DNA from: Chrysomallon squamiferum
Taxonomy: Eukaryota; Mollusca; Gastropoda; Neomphalida; Peltospiridae
DNA length: 60,000 nt
Assembly: GCA_012295275.1 (NCBI GenBank)
Contig: CM022671.1
Coordinates: 29,507,750-29,567,749 of the forward strand
Direction of reading: 5' to 3'
Below the pieces are notes generated by a model. That model made no database searches, had not been told where the DNA came from, and saw nothing but the letters and a program-made list of their open reading frames with translations. A program made the translations under genes and the position numbers. This document shows, piece after piece, positions 1 to 26,900 of this stretch (its first letter is position 1; every line of letters starts with the position of its first letter).

Positions 1-629
1 TATTCTACTAGAATTTATTCTTTCTTAACGGAACACTCCGACACGGTATGAACTAGCTGACGTCATTTGCATATACACCTGTCTCATCATAGCTTATACC
101 TATATATCTACCTCCCTGCCTGCCTGACTGTCTATTTGTCTGTCTGTCTGTCTCTTTGTCTGTTCATCCGTCCATCTATTTGCCTGTCTAACTGTATATT
201 ATTTATCTCTGTGTGTAATCAGTTATCGACATATTTAGTAATTATTTTAAAATATAATTTGTCTGACTATTCATGTGTAACCAGTCCAAAAATAATAATT
301 AAAAATGTATGGATATAATAATTTAAAAAAAACAACCCAGATTGATATATAGGTAGGAAGGTAGATAGACAGACAGAACGAACGTTTATTAAATTCAGCT
401 CGCGTTGTGAAAAAATAGTATTCAACAATAAAAAAGAGAAATTCTGAAGGCCTTTTTATCTGAACGAAAGGTATTTTTCTTCAAATTAATGTAATCTGAT
501 TTTCATGAATATACTATTTAACCATTATCAGTGAAACCTGGACTACAAATATATTACTTCATACATATTTAAAATAAAACGATAAAGCTTAAAATTTATG
601 AACTCATATGAATTTTTTTTTTTTTATTA

Positions 630-674
<45 letters not shown>

Positions 675-1143
675 CCCCATGGTTGTCAGATAGCGGTTAT
701 AGATAACTCTTCTTTTTTTTTTTTTTTTTTTTTTATTATTTTTTTTTATTAACAACAGTAAAAGCATTTTCCAAATAAACCTGATAAAAGGGCAATTTTA
801 TTCGGCGCAACTGGAGCAAAAATGGCACATATCAGGTAATCTTCCCAGAAGGTACGTGCAATGATTTTAAGAACGATTTAATCGGTTTAATTGTTGTATT
901 CACGACAAATTCCCAGATGAATTCTAAACCGCAATAAAACTCGTTTGCTGAAGCTAAATTGACGAATACGTCATGCGGCAAATGAGCGAATGTCAGATGA
1001 ATAATGAATGATCCAGACAAAACAGTTTCCCTCTATTACACACTAAACTGAAACAATTAGCGCAGCTGCTGTCTTTCTAATAATTTATTTTGACCGAGCA
1101 CCCGATATAACTATATTTATTTAAACTTGTCCGCTAACGATTT

Positions 1144-1210
<67 letters not shown>

Positions 1211-2640
1211 GTGTGCCCTTGTCAGTGTATGTCTGTGTTTGTGTTTGTAAGTGCGTGTGTGGCTGTGTGTATGTCTGTGAGTGTGAGGGCGTGTCTGTTT
1301 GTGTGTGTGTGTGAGATAAACTGGAAATATAGAAAAAATATCAGCAAAGGTACACTTTAACAGGTAAAAATAAAGATTAAAATATATATATATATATTTT
1401 ATTTTCTTTACTCGTTTGTTCTTTCTTATTATATTTTTTCTTTCTTTCTTTCCTATATACAATTTTTTTTTTTTTTTTTTTTTTTCAGATTAAACTCAAA
1501 CAAATTTTCGTGATAAATATTAAAGGTCTGTATTATACTGCTACTACTACCATTATTATTATTGTATTGTTTTATTGTATATTACGTAACTTAGGCTTAT
1601 TATAATAATAATAAGAACCTAACTTATGCAATATACCATTAATAAATGAATATTAAATTAACACCTATAACATTTTACCTATAACAGGTTACAAATTTCA
1701 TAAAAAAAAAAAATGGTACTCAAGACCATAAACTAGTTACCACTACTTATTAGCATGTCAGTGTCACAGCCTTTTTGACACCAGCCATGAGAAACTGTCT
1801 GGAACGGGAAATAATTCACTAAACGATCAAAGTGATTTTTTTCAGATTTTTTTTTTTTTTTCAGATTATTTTAATTTGAAATTCACCCTTAATGTGGAAT
1901 GTATCTTTTTATTAAACTAACTGAAAAACGTTTAAAAACGAAAATCATGCAAAAAAAAATTCACCGTAAAGTGCTGATACCATTGGCTGTTTGTGACGGA
2001 GTCCATATTATTATTAACGACTGCAAGTGATAATCATTCCGCACCCAGGTACTAAAAACATCTGATCAAAAAGAAAAAAAAAAAAATGAAAAAAAAATGA
2101 AAAGAAGTAAGATCGATATTGTAAACTCGATGCACGCTGAAAACAATATAGCAAGTAAAACCTGTTGACGTTCTCAATACAGAATACACGAAACAAAACA
2201 TACAGTAGCTGTGAAGTAAGAGTGACGAATTTCTCTTCAGAAAAGGTATTTATTTATTTATTTATTAATTTACTTTGTTTGTTTCTTTGTTTGTTACTTT
2301 CGTATTTATTTATTTATTATTTATTCTGCCTTATATTAACATAGAAAATAAATAATATCATTACCTCAACTTGTAGGTATTAATTTTCGGTTTTGTTTTA
2401 ATGGTCGTCATTGCTCACAAAGGTATATTAACAACACCGGGTCATAGTCATAATTCTTATATTGAAATTACACAAGCATAACTAAATGGAAGTGAATGTA
2501 ATTTTCACTGGCTTCTTTAAATGGGAATAAAATAAAATTTTAAAGTATATCATTTTTTTTTTCTATCTGGAATCAAATATAAAAATTTTATATTTTTTCT
2601 ATCTTTTTGGAAGATACACAATTGAAATGCGGAAATGTTT

Positions 2641-2676
<36 letters not shown>

Positions 2677-4421
2677 TAGTAAATATAATATAATACTTTA
2701 TGTTTGTGCAGAGTTACACAGTAGATGAGACACAAGTAACTGGATAACGTGCATTTTACAAATTTAGTTCCATATTGAATTACAAAATCTGAAATACGAT
2801 GATCAATTTTCGAAATTTATTCATTCTATTTTATTACTTTTTAATTTTAATTTTTTTATGATTAAAGTAGACGAAATTCGCAACCAGATATACCTTTAAA
2901 CAATAATTATTATTTGTTGTCGCTGTTTTCTTTGTCGTTTATATTATGTTATTATCGCATTTCTTTCTTTCTTTTTATGTTGTTTATTATTTTATTTTAT
3001 TTTATTTCTGTTACTTAATTCTTTTTTAATTTTTAATTAACTAATTTATTAATTATTTTATTTATTTATTTATTTACTTAGTTACTTGCTTACTTACTTA
3101 CTTACTTATTTATTTATTTATTTTTACTTTAAGGCATATAATTATCATTAAAAGACTGACGACTTTAAGCCAAAGGCTGAAAAGAACCTTAAACACATTA
3201 AGTACAACATGATACATTTCAGTGAGACTGGTTTATACAACTACTCATAAATTAGACATTAGGAAGATTAGTTTATCATATTCATTGATTTGAAAAGCAA
3301 ACATTAACCAGTAATGACAGAAACATGAAAGAAATGAGATATTTGCTATTAGCAGAGTTTGCTTCTCCTATTTCATATCTTGATTGTAAAATATTTGAAA
3401 GCTGGAGAAAGACATTAGATGCTTTTCAGTAGATAACTTACTTATATAAATAGGTTTATGTGTATCGTTTTAATTTAAAATTTGAAAAGAATCTATTTTC
3501 ATAAAATAAACGATTTTACAAAACTGGAACAGCATCCTAGAAACTTATAAAGAAAATAATTATTTCCTTTTTTTATCGGTGCTTCTTCATTTATTGGCTG
3601 CGTAACCTTTCTTACAGAAATGAAAGGATAAATTAAAATTAATTATTGTTGTCCAAGTAAACACTGCATATGTATTAAAAATTCTCCATTATATTATTTA
3701 TTTGCCACGGAACATATTATAACAAGTCTCAATGTTTGTACATTTTTTTTGTTTTCATTTTTGATAATTATTATTGCAGGTGTGTGTAACTGGTACCTGA
3801 CCAAGACGTAAGAAAACGAGTTTATAAGCACTTTACCTTCTTTAACGATATAAGACAAACGTTCTGAATTACCTGTTCGCCAGGATTTTGAAACTTTCTA
3901 CAGTTTAGTGTTTATGATGTGAATCTGTGTCGTCTCAGATTTGATGTGTTGATTTATTACTAATGTCGAAACTTGATTCCACTGACCTAAAGTACCCCTC
4001 GTAAATCTGTTAACTTGTTTTCTTATCATGACTGTTATATAATTGTATGTCCTATACATTCAGTATCATTTCCGTATTCATTTCAATTGCAATCACATCT
4101 CTTTCTGTAGATTATCACGCAGCACAACACTTGATATCTACTTCATTAGAAAATGCAATCAGCGTACTGTAAGAGACCAAGTGACAGATTTATTTAAAAT
4201 GGCTGGCAGGGCTGTATGTACATGTAATACGATACTTCATATTATCTTATCAAAGAAATGACTTCACAGTGTTTAGTAAGGATTAATTTTCTTAGCATTT
4301 ACACAGATGAATAATATTATTGTCACATTACATCTTGGAGAAGAAATACTTCCTGGTCACGAAACTGAAGTTCGACGATTTACTAAGGATATTTCTTTAA
4401 AGCAGAACAGAACCAATCGGC
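1..4421. other. Gene-poor AT-rich flank with simple repeats
   Basis: I see no supportable coding exon here. The stretch holds (ATT)n near 640-674, poly-T near 713-734, (CA)n plus degenerate GT-rich sequence at 1146-1313, (ATT)n near 2650-2678 and TTTA/ACTT tetranucleotide arrays near 2250-2330 and 3055-3120. A CRE palindrome TGACGTCA at 58-65 overlaps an octamer ATTTGCAT at 64-71. A 62-codon minus-strand open frame at 832-1020 lies in a slightly less AT-rich patch but shows no recognisable family or clean splice context. The last few hundred bases may be 5' UTR of the receptor gene that follows. Confidence 0.5.
1146..1313. repeat. (CA)n microsatellite with degenerate GT tail
   Basis: About 30 uninterrupted CA units end near 1207 and are followed to about 1313 by an interrupted GT-rich stretch on the same strand. 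The purine/pyrimidine alternation flips from CA to TG, so the two halves are roughly inverted. Open frames read from it (poly-His/Thr, poly-Val/Cys) are artefacts. Confidence 0.9.
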
Positions 4422-5630
4422 ATGACAGAAACCGCGTTACCTAATATCAGTGCAGTAGTATCTACTTCTTATTATTTAGTAACAGAAAAATCAACAGAAA
4501 ATGTCACCTCTTTCGTAGCACTGAAATACGATCATGGCATATTTTTACCATTTTTCTTGCTTTTCTTGACGGCTGCAATAGAAAATGTAATAGGATGTAT
4601 CGTTTTAATCAAAAAGAAGAAAAATAATGACGCAATTTCAACTGCTTTGGTTGGCTTGGCAGTTAGTGGAGTATTATACTCTCTGTGTGGGTTGCTGAAT
4701 CTTTCCATCTATCTGTACGTCACTCTGAGAAATCCTTACACCGTCCGTTTTATATATTGCAGCGTAACATTCTTCGCTCTGTTGTTATTCGTTCTTTACT
4801 CTGCTGAACAAATGCTGATAGTTAGCATAATTCGTGTGTTTTCAGTTTCAAACATTCAGTCGGTGTCTGCCTCCGATCGACAGTTCTCAAACAAAAAAGC
4901 CACAGTTTTAACCACTGCATCGTGGATTGTTTCAGCACTGGCCTGTATGACCACCATGGCGATAGATCATAGTGATCATTCACACGATCCATTATTTTGC
5001 AGGTTTAGATCCACACCTGGTGCATTTCCTTTGACAACTAGATTTCTAATTTTTATGTACAGTATCTGTTACTTAGCCTGTGTAATGCTGTATGGAATTT
5101 CCATAGCAATACTCATCCGGCTGCATCTACGACGAAGGAAAATAGCTGTATTAAGGACGCCAAAGACGACGACTCCAATCCAGTCAAAAACATCAGACAA
5201 TTATAAAATTTCACATCCAGAATCATTACAAGTCGAGAGCGTATCTACGAAGGAAAACATTCATCGTGATCAGCATTGTTTAAAACAAAAACCAAACCCA
5301 GTTGCAGAATTAATAATGGAATCAGTCCCTAGCACATCGAATAAAGAACACGGCGGATCAAAAGATGTCGAAAAACAAACGTTTCACAAGCGTTCAAAAG
5401 TTCTTGTGGCGACATATATCGTTGGACTGTTAATTTTTGTTCATTCCGCCTCACTGATCCCTTGGATAGTGCAACTGATCCTTGCAACAAATCACAGGGA
5501 ATCTGTCGATCGGATATTTAAGTCTATGGTGGTATCAATGGTAAATTTTCTAGTGAACCCATTCATTTATTTAATGTCTTTATCTGAAGTGAGAATAAGT
5601 GTTTTTAGGTGTTTAAAGTGCCGAAAATAA
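4422..5630 (+). CDS. Orphan class A-like seven-transmembrane receptor, single exon
   Basis: A 402-residue intronless frame. Hydrophobic segments fall at about residues 38-63, 73-100, 110-140, 161-181, 206-234, 326-354 and 363-386, giving seven passes. Rhodopsin-family marks are Asn at 55 in TM1 (motif IENVIG), Cys113 before TM3 paired with Cys193 in the second extracellular loop, Arg138 at the end of TM3, Trp168 in TM4 and NPFIY at 379-383 in TM7. The N-terminus carries sequons at Asn8 and Asn27. The third intracellular loop (about 235-325) is long and polar; Cys397 and Cys400 near the C-terminus could be palmitoylated. Departures from the family are: TM2 reads LAVSG where LAxxD is usual, TM3 ends IIR rather than E/DRY, and TM5 lacks the usual proline. 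An AATAAA overlaps the stop codon. The ligand cannot be named. The seven-TM class is secure and the subfamily is unknown. Confidence 0.85.
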   Translation: MTETALPNISAVVSTSYYLVTEKSTENVTSFVALKYDHGIFLPFFLLFLTAAIENVIGCIVLIKKKKNNDAISTALVGLAVSGVLYSLCGLLNLSIYLYVTLRNPYTVRFIYCSVTFFALLLFVLYSAEQMLIVSIIRVFSVSNIQSVSASDRQFSNKKATVLTTASWIVSALACMTTMAIDHSDHSHDPLFCRFRSTPGAFPLTTRFLIFMYSICYLACVMLYGISIAILIRLHLRRRKIAVLRTPKTTTPIQSKTSDNYKISHPESLQVESVSTKENIHRDQHCLKQKPNPVAELIMESVPSTSNKEHGGSKDVEKQTFHKRSKVLVATYIVGLLIFVHSASLIPWIVQLILATNHRESVDRIFKSMVVSMVNFLVNPFIYLMSLSEVRISVFRCLKCRK

Positions 5631-5654
5631 AATTTAAAAACTCCCAACAAAACA

Positions 5655-5690
<36 letters not shown>

Positions 5691-6881
5691 TAAAATCTCA
5701 GAAAAAAAGAAAGTAAAAAAAACAACCGAAAATAATACAAACATATTTAAAGAAGAAATAAATCTTAAAACCGTATTTTTTATTTTAGGCTCATTCACAA
5801 TTACTGTACGCATTATATCGCATGTGAGTAAAGTCTAAGACATGCTAAACGTGTTTATATCAAAATTCTCTAAGCACTGCATACCCCTCGGTCCTTTATA
5901 TATTCATTATTTTCAATCAGAAAAACAAAAACATCCCAAGAAGATTATAACATTATACATAGGATAAACGTAATTCCTAAACAAACAAAACATTAAAAAC
6001 ACGATGAACCTTTCTGAAAGTGTCTCCATAAATCAGAGACAGTTCTTTCAAAAAAGAAGGGAAAAAAATAATAAGAATAAAAAACAAAAACAAAATTAAA
6101 CAAAATTTAAAAAATTAAAAATTAAAAATTAAAAAATTAATGAATAAAAATGAAACATGTAACAATAATAATAATAACAACAACAACAACAATTATTATT
6201 TTTATATAAATATAAAACTGGAATTGTGAGCATCATGATTATTATTATTATTATTATTATTATTTTCCTTTCTATTTTTTTTTTTTTTTTTTTTTCTCTC
6301 GTTAGTCTTACTTTTTAACGATATGGAACAACAAAAGGGTACAGTTTTAAAATAAATAAATAAATAAATGTTTAAAAATTGGCGCCGCCATTTTTCAGTA
6401 GTCGTGGCCTTATATCATACGGGCGGACCAATGTTCAGGCAGTGTTGTCACCAAAACGATGACGTCATTACTAATTGTGAAGGGACAAAATGGTGGGGTG
6501 GCATTTGTTTATATATCAGTATTATTTTGTCATACTTGCTTCAGTACGATAAAGTAATAAAATATAATAATTTACAAGTATAATTAGTTTCATTAGTCCA
6601 TTTCTTCGAACCGATTCGGGTACACTTTAATTCATGTTGTAAATGTATCTTTTCATTAAAATAAGAATAAACACTATGCTTCTGTTTTAATATTTATCGT
6701 ACCAAAAATTACGATGATCAAGAAAGTCTTTGACGAATGATAATTATCACTGTGTGCATCGATTTTTTGAATTCAAGAAAGAAAGTTTTATGGTATTATT
6801 ATTATCATCATCATCATCATCATCATCACTATTATATAAAAGTGTACAGATTAATTGTTAACATAACAAAAACAATAATAA

Positions 6882-6924
<43 letters not shown>

Positions 6925-7280
6925 GGCAAACATACATGTCATTAAGAGTTGTAAAGGTAATAGTTTTTAGCATTACATGGTGTGATAGTTGAAACTGTTC
7001 CAGTAATAGCTGCCGGCTTTGTAAAAAAAAAAAAAAAAAAAATGCTCTCCTATTTTTTTTATTACAGTACTAATTGCATTAAGCATTACTATTAGTAGTA
7101 GTATAATATATATTGAAGTAACTGAATGGTTATATTATTCAGAGAACTTGTAAGAATGGACAATATACTGAAGAAGAAGAAAGAAGAAAGAAAGTAAAAA
7201 GATTAAACAAAAAAGAAGCAAATCAAAGCTACATTTCAAACACCTTTACTGAAAAAGTATGACGGCTATAATGTACAGGC

Positions 7281-7328
<48 letters not shown>

Positions 7329-7415
7329 GTTTAATAAATGGAAAAGAAACGAAAAAGAAAAAAAAAGAAGAAAATATATTTACGATAAATATACAGACAA
7401 ATAGATTATTGAAAA

Positions 7416-7447
<32 letters not shown>

Positions 7448-7455
7448 AATTAAAT
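5631..7455. other. Intergenic AT-rich repeats between GPCR and hexosaminidase tail
   Basis: No gene is seen. The interval holds (AAT)n at about 5654-5690, 6870-6922 and 7279-7322, (ATT)n at about 6237-6263, (ATC)n at about 6801-6830, (TA)n at about 7420-7446 and poly-A/T runs. It also contains one copy of a CRE-bearing dispersed repeat (about 6285-6475). The 3' UTRs of the two flanking, convergent genes probably enter from both sides. Confidence 0.6.
6285..6475. repeat. CRE-bearing dispersed repeat, copy 1
   Basis: This stretch resembles 51430-51525 in order and wording: a TCGT start, an ATATG then a CAACAAAAG-like block, a TTTTAAAA block, the reverse complement of ATGGCGG (CCGCCATT at 6386-6393), then the palindrome TGACGTCA (6462-6469). 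Spacing between blocks differs. It may be an old mobile element carrying a promoter-like module; no terminal repeats were found. Homology was judged by eye only. Confidence 0.35.
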
Positions 7456-21545
<14,090 letters not shown>

Positions 21546-23928
21546 CTTGTCAAACTTGGAAGTCCAGTTGCCGGCAACTTCCTACGAACTCGGTATTCTT
21601 CTTTAGTGTGTGTCGACTGTATGTAGCCAGGGATGCTTCCCTCGGAGGCCACCAGAGGACATTGTTTACCTCCTAATTCCATGACACGCCGCCAACGACA
21701 CGGATATTTATTCTCAATCTTTCTCTTCCTCACAACGTCTGCTTTGTTGATAAATGAGGTGAAAAGCTGCCATGTACTTCGTGCATGAATCGACGCCAAC
21801 ATGGATGTTTGTACACATTCGAATTAACGACGGTATCCCCCTCTTTAATGTCAACGTGGAAGGTCGTTCATTGAACATTTTGATTTTATTATGGTGTAGT
21901 TGTTGCAGTTGGTTTATTTGTTTGTTGTGAATAATCGGAGACAGTTTGACGATGTGGTTTCTTCGCAGAAGTCTTGTAAAACATAATATTAAAAGTAACT
22001 TGCAAAAATATTTTCCTATGCTTGAAAATGTGTTTATATTTAACAAAATTAAAACTAAAACAAAATAAAATTAAAAATAAAATAAATAAATACAATGTGT
22101 CGGATAAAATATATAAAATATATTTGCATATTTTAATGATGGTTTATGGAATATATATATATATATATATTTATTGATTGATTGATTGGATCGGTAAATT
22201 ATAATTAAAATAATTATTGTTGTTGTTCTTATTATTATTTAGTTTTTATGGTAGTTTATAATAATTTGTGTGTGAAACAAAGACAGAAAGAGAGAAATAA
22301 TGAGAAATAATGTCTATACGCGTACAAACTACGAAATATGTCTCTCCAGAATCTGCTGTCATCAGAGCATCATCACTGGGCATTTTACTATTAACGTATA
22401 CTGTTATTGACGATATGAATAAAGGTTTATCTAATATTTCAGAATTGAGATAACCTCATTTTTCTTCGTGATTTTTAAAAACTTTAAATAATTTTATTAT
22501 AAAGAAAATAACAATAGAGGAGAAATCAGATTCGTACCTTCTTTAAGACTCAGGTTATAATGCAGTTAATTTATGGACTTATTACCAGATTGTTTTATTT
22601 TAAATTTGTTCGTATATTATTTTATTAGATTTTATTTTTTATTTTATTATTATTTTCTGTTATTATTATCGCGTACATGAGCGATAGGAAGGAAAAGGCG
22701 AGAAACACCACAGAAGAAAAGACTGTTTGTTAGCAGAAGTCGATGTTTAAATGATTTGTTATTATGGTGTTTAATCGAAATAGCAGTGGGGTTTTTTGGT
22801 TGTAATATGGTATTATTTTTTAATGTAAACGCTTTTTTTTTTATAATATAAGTCCATTTTGCAAAACTAGCTTTTGTTAGTAAATAAAAAATTATAATTT
22901 ATACAAACTTTAATAACTCAGTAACTGGGTTAGTCAACTTAGTGTGTAGTGCAATAATGACTTGTCAAAACTCAAATGAGGAAGTTGAAGATGCATGAAA
23001 AAAATTGCTTTATGTGTATTAAACTTTGTTTAGATTTGATTAATTTTATTGTTTAGTCATTTTGTATTTTATGTGTAACCACATGAGGTAATGCACATGA
23101 TCTAGGCTTAAGTGTTTTTACTCAAAAACAACAACAAAAAGAAAATGAGCAACAACCAAGAAACAAAATAAATAATTCAAATGTTGCTGATACTTAATTA
23201 TTTTATAAAATATAAGAGATCAGTTATGTTTACTTTTTTATGCTATCTTTACAGGTTCATTTGTCCATGCTGATGTAATTGGATCAAGTCCCTAACACAG
23301 ACAAAATATAATACAGTTTGATTACTTGTAGGAAATAGATATCATCTGACAGATTAGGTATGTTAACAGTTCACCTTGTTGGATAAGTGATTTCACAAAT
23401 CCTGTGTTTTTGTACATCAGTTAATATTAAATTTAAACCCTGCTGTAAAGATGACAGTGAAAGGAAATGTTCATTTGACAAGCTAAAAAGTGGCTCTTAC
23501 AGTTTTAAATTAGATCTATTCCTACATAACTATTAGTTTTAGTTGCAGTGAGGTAACAAATCATAATAAAAGAACAGAATAATATTTTATGGCAAATCTT
23601 AGGTCTGAATTGGAAGTTTACCCATTAGACAAATATAATTATTTAATAAATAAATTAACCAAGTAAAGAACTGGAAACACTGGATTATTTTGAATAAATG
23701 CCTTCAGAATGATGATAAGGTATAATTCTATTCATTTGTACAGTACGTTATAACTTCTATTCTGAATATATTATGATATATATATGTACGTTATTTATTT
23801 TATTGAATTCTTTTTAAAATTTCTCTTTTAAAAATGGACAGCATTGTTTAGATATTAAATTAAACTTTGGTGGATTTGAAATTTTAATCATTCTTTTTAA
23901 TTGATCTTTTTATAGATAATCAGTTCTT
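21546..23928. promoter_or_regulatory. Head-to-head interval between two hexosaminidase genes
   Basis: The two GH20 paralogues are transcribed away from this 2.4-kb interval. The first 300 bases (21546-21840) are clearly richer in G+C than the surroundings and probably hold 5' UTR and promoter of the minus-strand copy. The rest is AT-rich with (TA)n near 22155-22170. The plus-strand copy should have an upstream exon here if it is secreted, since an acceptor (AATCAG at about 23918-23923) precedes its ATG in the right phase, but I could not identify a convincing signal-peptide exon. Promoter function is inferred from arrangement only. Confidence 0.35.
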
Positions 23929-26900
23929 ATGGACCAAAAAGCACTGAATACACTTGCGAATAATCTAGAGGTCATTTATAATGTCAATGATAATATAAGT
24001 GCTGGCAGTTATATTTACAGTGCCTCAATTTTTCTGACAAATTATTGTAAGATTCCATTACCTACAAAATCATGGACTATATATTTCTGTCATGACCGTA
24101 TGATCCAACCTGTATTCCTTCCAAGACCTGAAGGATATATTTTCAAAGATATTAAAATTAAAATAACGCATATTAATGGCTGCTTGTTCAAGATAGAACC
24201 TATAGATGGATTCAGAGCCTTGAGACACAATGATACATTGGAAATAAACTTCCATGCAAAAGGATATTCTGTAGCCAGAACTGATCTCTATCCAAACTGG
24301 TATATTGTGTTTGAAGATCTCGAACCTGAATTGATAACAAATACTGTTGGTGAAGAACTTACTTTTGTGAACCCTTTTGAGGAACCAATCCAATGGAAGA
24401 GATTTGATTATGAATTACCCAGTGGCCGGGTAAAATATGATTTGTATGATCCTTTCACACCTGAAGTACGTTTTGAAAAAAATAAAACACAAGATGTAGG
24501 TAAATCACATCAATACATAATTCCATCACCAAAAAGTTTTTATGTTAAAGAAGGTAAGATCATGGATCTGAAAAATGAAAGATGGGCCATCACTACCGAC
24601 AAGAAATTTATGCCAGAAGCAAAATATCTTTCAGGTAAATTAAATAAATTTAAAAAATTGACTTTAATGTTTTTCTTTCATTTATTACAATTTACAAATT
24701 CCTTGATGGGTTTTGTATTTTATGTATTTTTATTTAGGTTGGTCTTATGCTCCAAAAAAGCTTATTATTTTCATGCATATTTGATATTACAAATTATTAG
24801 TGCATTCTAATCTTTAATATGTATTCATTTTAGCAAGAATTGTAGTTATTATTTATATTTTTCCTAATAAATAATATTTAACAAATAGGAGTGATCTACT
24901 TTTTTAAATGTACATGCTCTTTTTTGCAGAACAGATTGGTATATTTATTCTTGAAGATGTAGATCCACAAGCTGCTAGTAAACTATATACTCACACAATT
25001 AAACTTGTTAAAGAACAGAAGTATCATTCTGAAGGGTATCACATCAATGTGGAATCAAGATACCGATCAATAACTATTGAAGCAAAAACTCCTGCAGGCA
25101 TTTTCTATGGCATTCAGACTTTGCTTTCAGTAGTGAAAGAAAACTATGTACCAGAGGTTCATATATACGATGAACCAAGGTACATTTACAGGTAAATGTT
25201 TAAAATATGTCAGTTTTATCTGTCAGAGAATGGATGTTGAATAAATTGAGTGTATCTTCACAATTAATAAACCAAGCTATAGTTATACTGTTTTTGTTTT
25301 TTTATGTAGTACTCAAACTTTTGCTTTTGATTATCAACAAAACAGTATATAAAAATATTACCCACTTCAGAAATAATAAAGCATAGAATATGTTTAAATT
25401 GATAAGAGTAACTTATGGAGTGTTGATACTGACAGTAAGCTTTTTGTCTCTTGAGTCATATTATTCATATGACACCTTAACACTGTTAATAATATAATGG
25501 TATACTGAAATATCTTATATTTTAGTTTTTCCTAAAATATTTTGATGTAATATTTTTCATTCATATTTTTCTTCAGTTTAATTTATATTTGCTTGAGAAT
25601 TTTAGTTTCTTTTTCTTCTGAATGATAATTTGTAAAAAAATTACTCCCACCCTCATCAGCCTTTGAATTTGGTTTTCACACATACTCTATACAGGGGCAT
25701 GCACATTGATGTAGCTCGCAACTTTATTTCAAAAGAAGTAATTATGAAACTGCTGGATGCAATGTCAATGTACAAGTTGAATAAACTGCATCTTCATTTA
25801 ACTGATGATGAAGGTTGGCGTTTAGAGATTCCAGGCCTACCAGAACTCACAGAGGTAAAAAATGTATTATCTCTGCTTGTTTAATATGTAACAGCATATA
25901 CTTTTGAGTTATAAATAGATAAAAAGCAACTTTTTATTAAATATTCTTTATATAAATATGTGTGTGTGTGTGTGTGTGTTTTGCATCATGGAACTTACAC
26001 TATATTTAATCATATATCTTGGTATTTTGTTTTTGTTTGGCAAAGAACAAGTATAAGATCTTAACCTGATTTCATCAAAGATAAGAATTACATGTATGTA
26101 TAAAATGTGGTGAACTCTAGATTAGATCAAGTGTCTCAAACTGTATTGCAATAAAGTATTGGTACTACATAATTTTTAGATTGGCAGTAAGAGAGGTCAT
26201 GATATGGAAGAGAAAACATGTCTTTTACCTCTGCTTGGATCAGGACCCACACCTTGTTCTCCTGCTTCTGGATATTACAGTGTGCAAGATTACAAAGACA
26301 TCCTAACATATGCTCACAGTCGACATATAGATGTAATTCCAGAAATAGATGTGCCAGGACACAGCCATGCTGCAGTACGAGCTATGGAGGCCAGATACGA
26401 TCGACTGCTTTCTGATAGCAAAGAAAAGGCAGAAGAATACCTGCTTACAGACTTGGAAAGCTCAGAGGAAAATGTTTCCAATCTGATGTTTATGGCAAAT
26501 TCTCTCAATCCTGGCTTGGAATCCACATTCAGATTTATTGACAAAATTATTGAAGAACTGAAAAAAATGCACAAAGGCATAAATGATTTAAAGATATTTC
26601 ATTTTGGTGGCGATGAAGTTCCTTTTGAAGCATGGGAGAATTCTCCAGCATGTCAGGCTTTGATCAAATCCAAAACTGTTTCATCATTTAATGATCTTAT
26701 GCAGTATTTTGTTTCAAAAGTAGCAAAACTTGCACATAAACATGGCCTTAGCATTGCAGCATGGCAAGATGCTATGATTAATGGAAAAAACAATTTGATA
26801 ATACCAAGGACGGAGTTTAAAAATGACAGTGTCATTGTGTATGCTTGGAAGAATGTCTGGGAGACTGGGATGGCCTCTGATGCTTACAAACTGGCTAATG

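Noticed and set aside
832-1020. 62-codon minus-strand frame in a less AT-rich patch
   Set aside because: No recognised domain, no matched splice context and no copy elsewhere in the window.
24635-24810. Extra 58 codons at the end of the first plus-strand hexosaminidase frame
   Set aside because: Intron read-through after the donor at 24635. The paralogue splices at the same codon.
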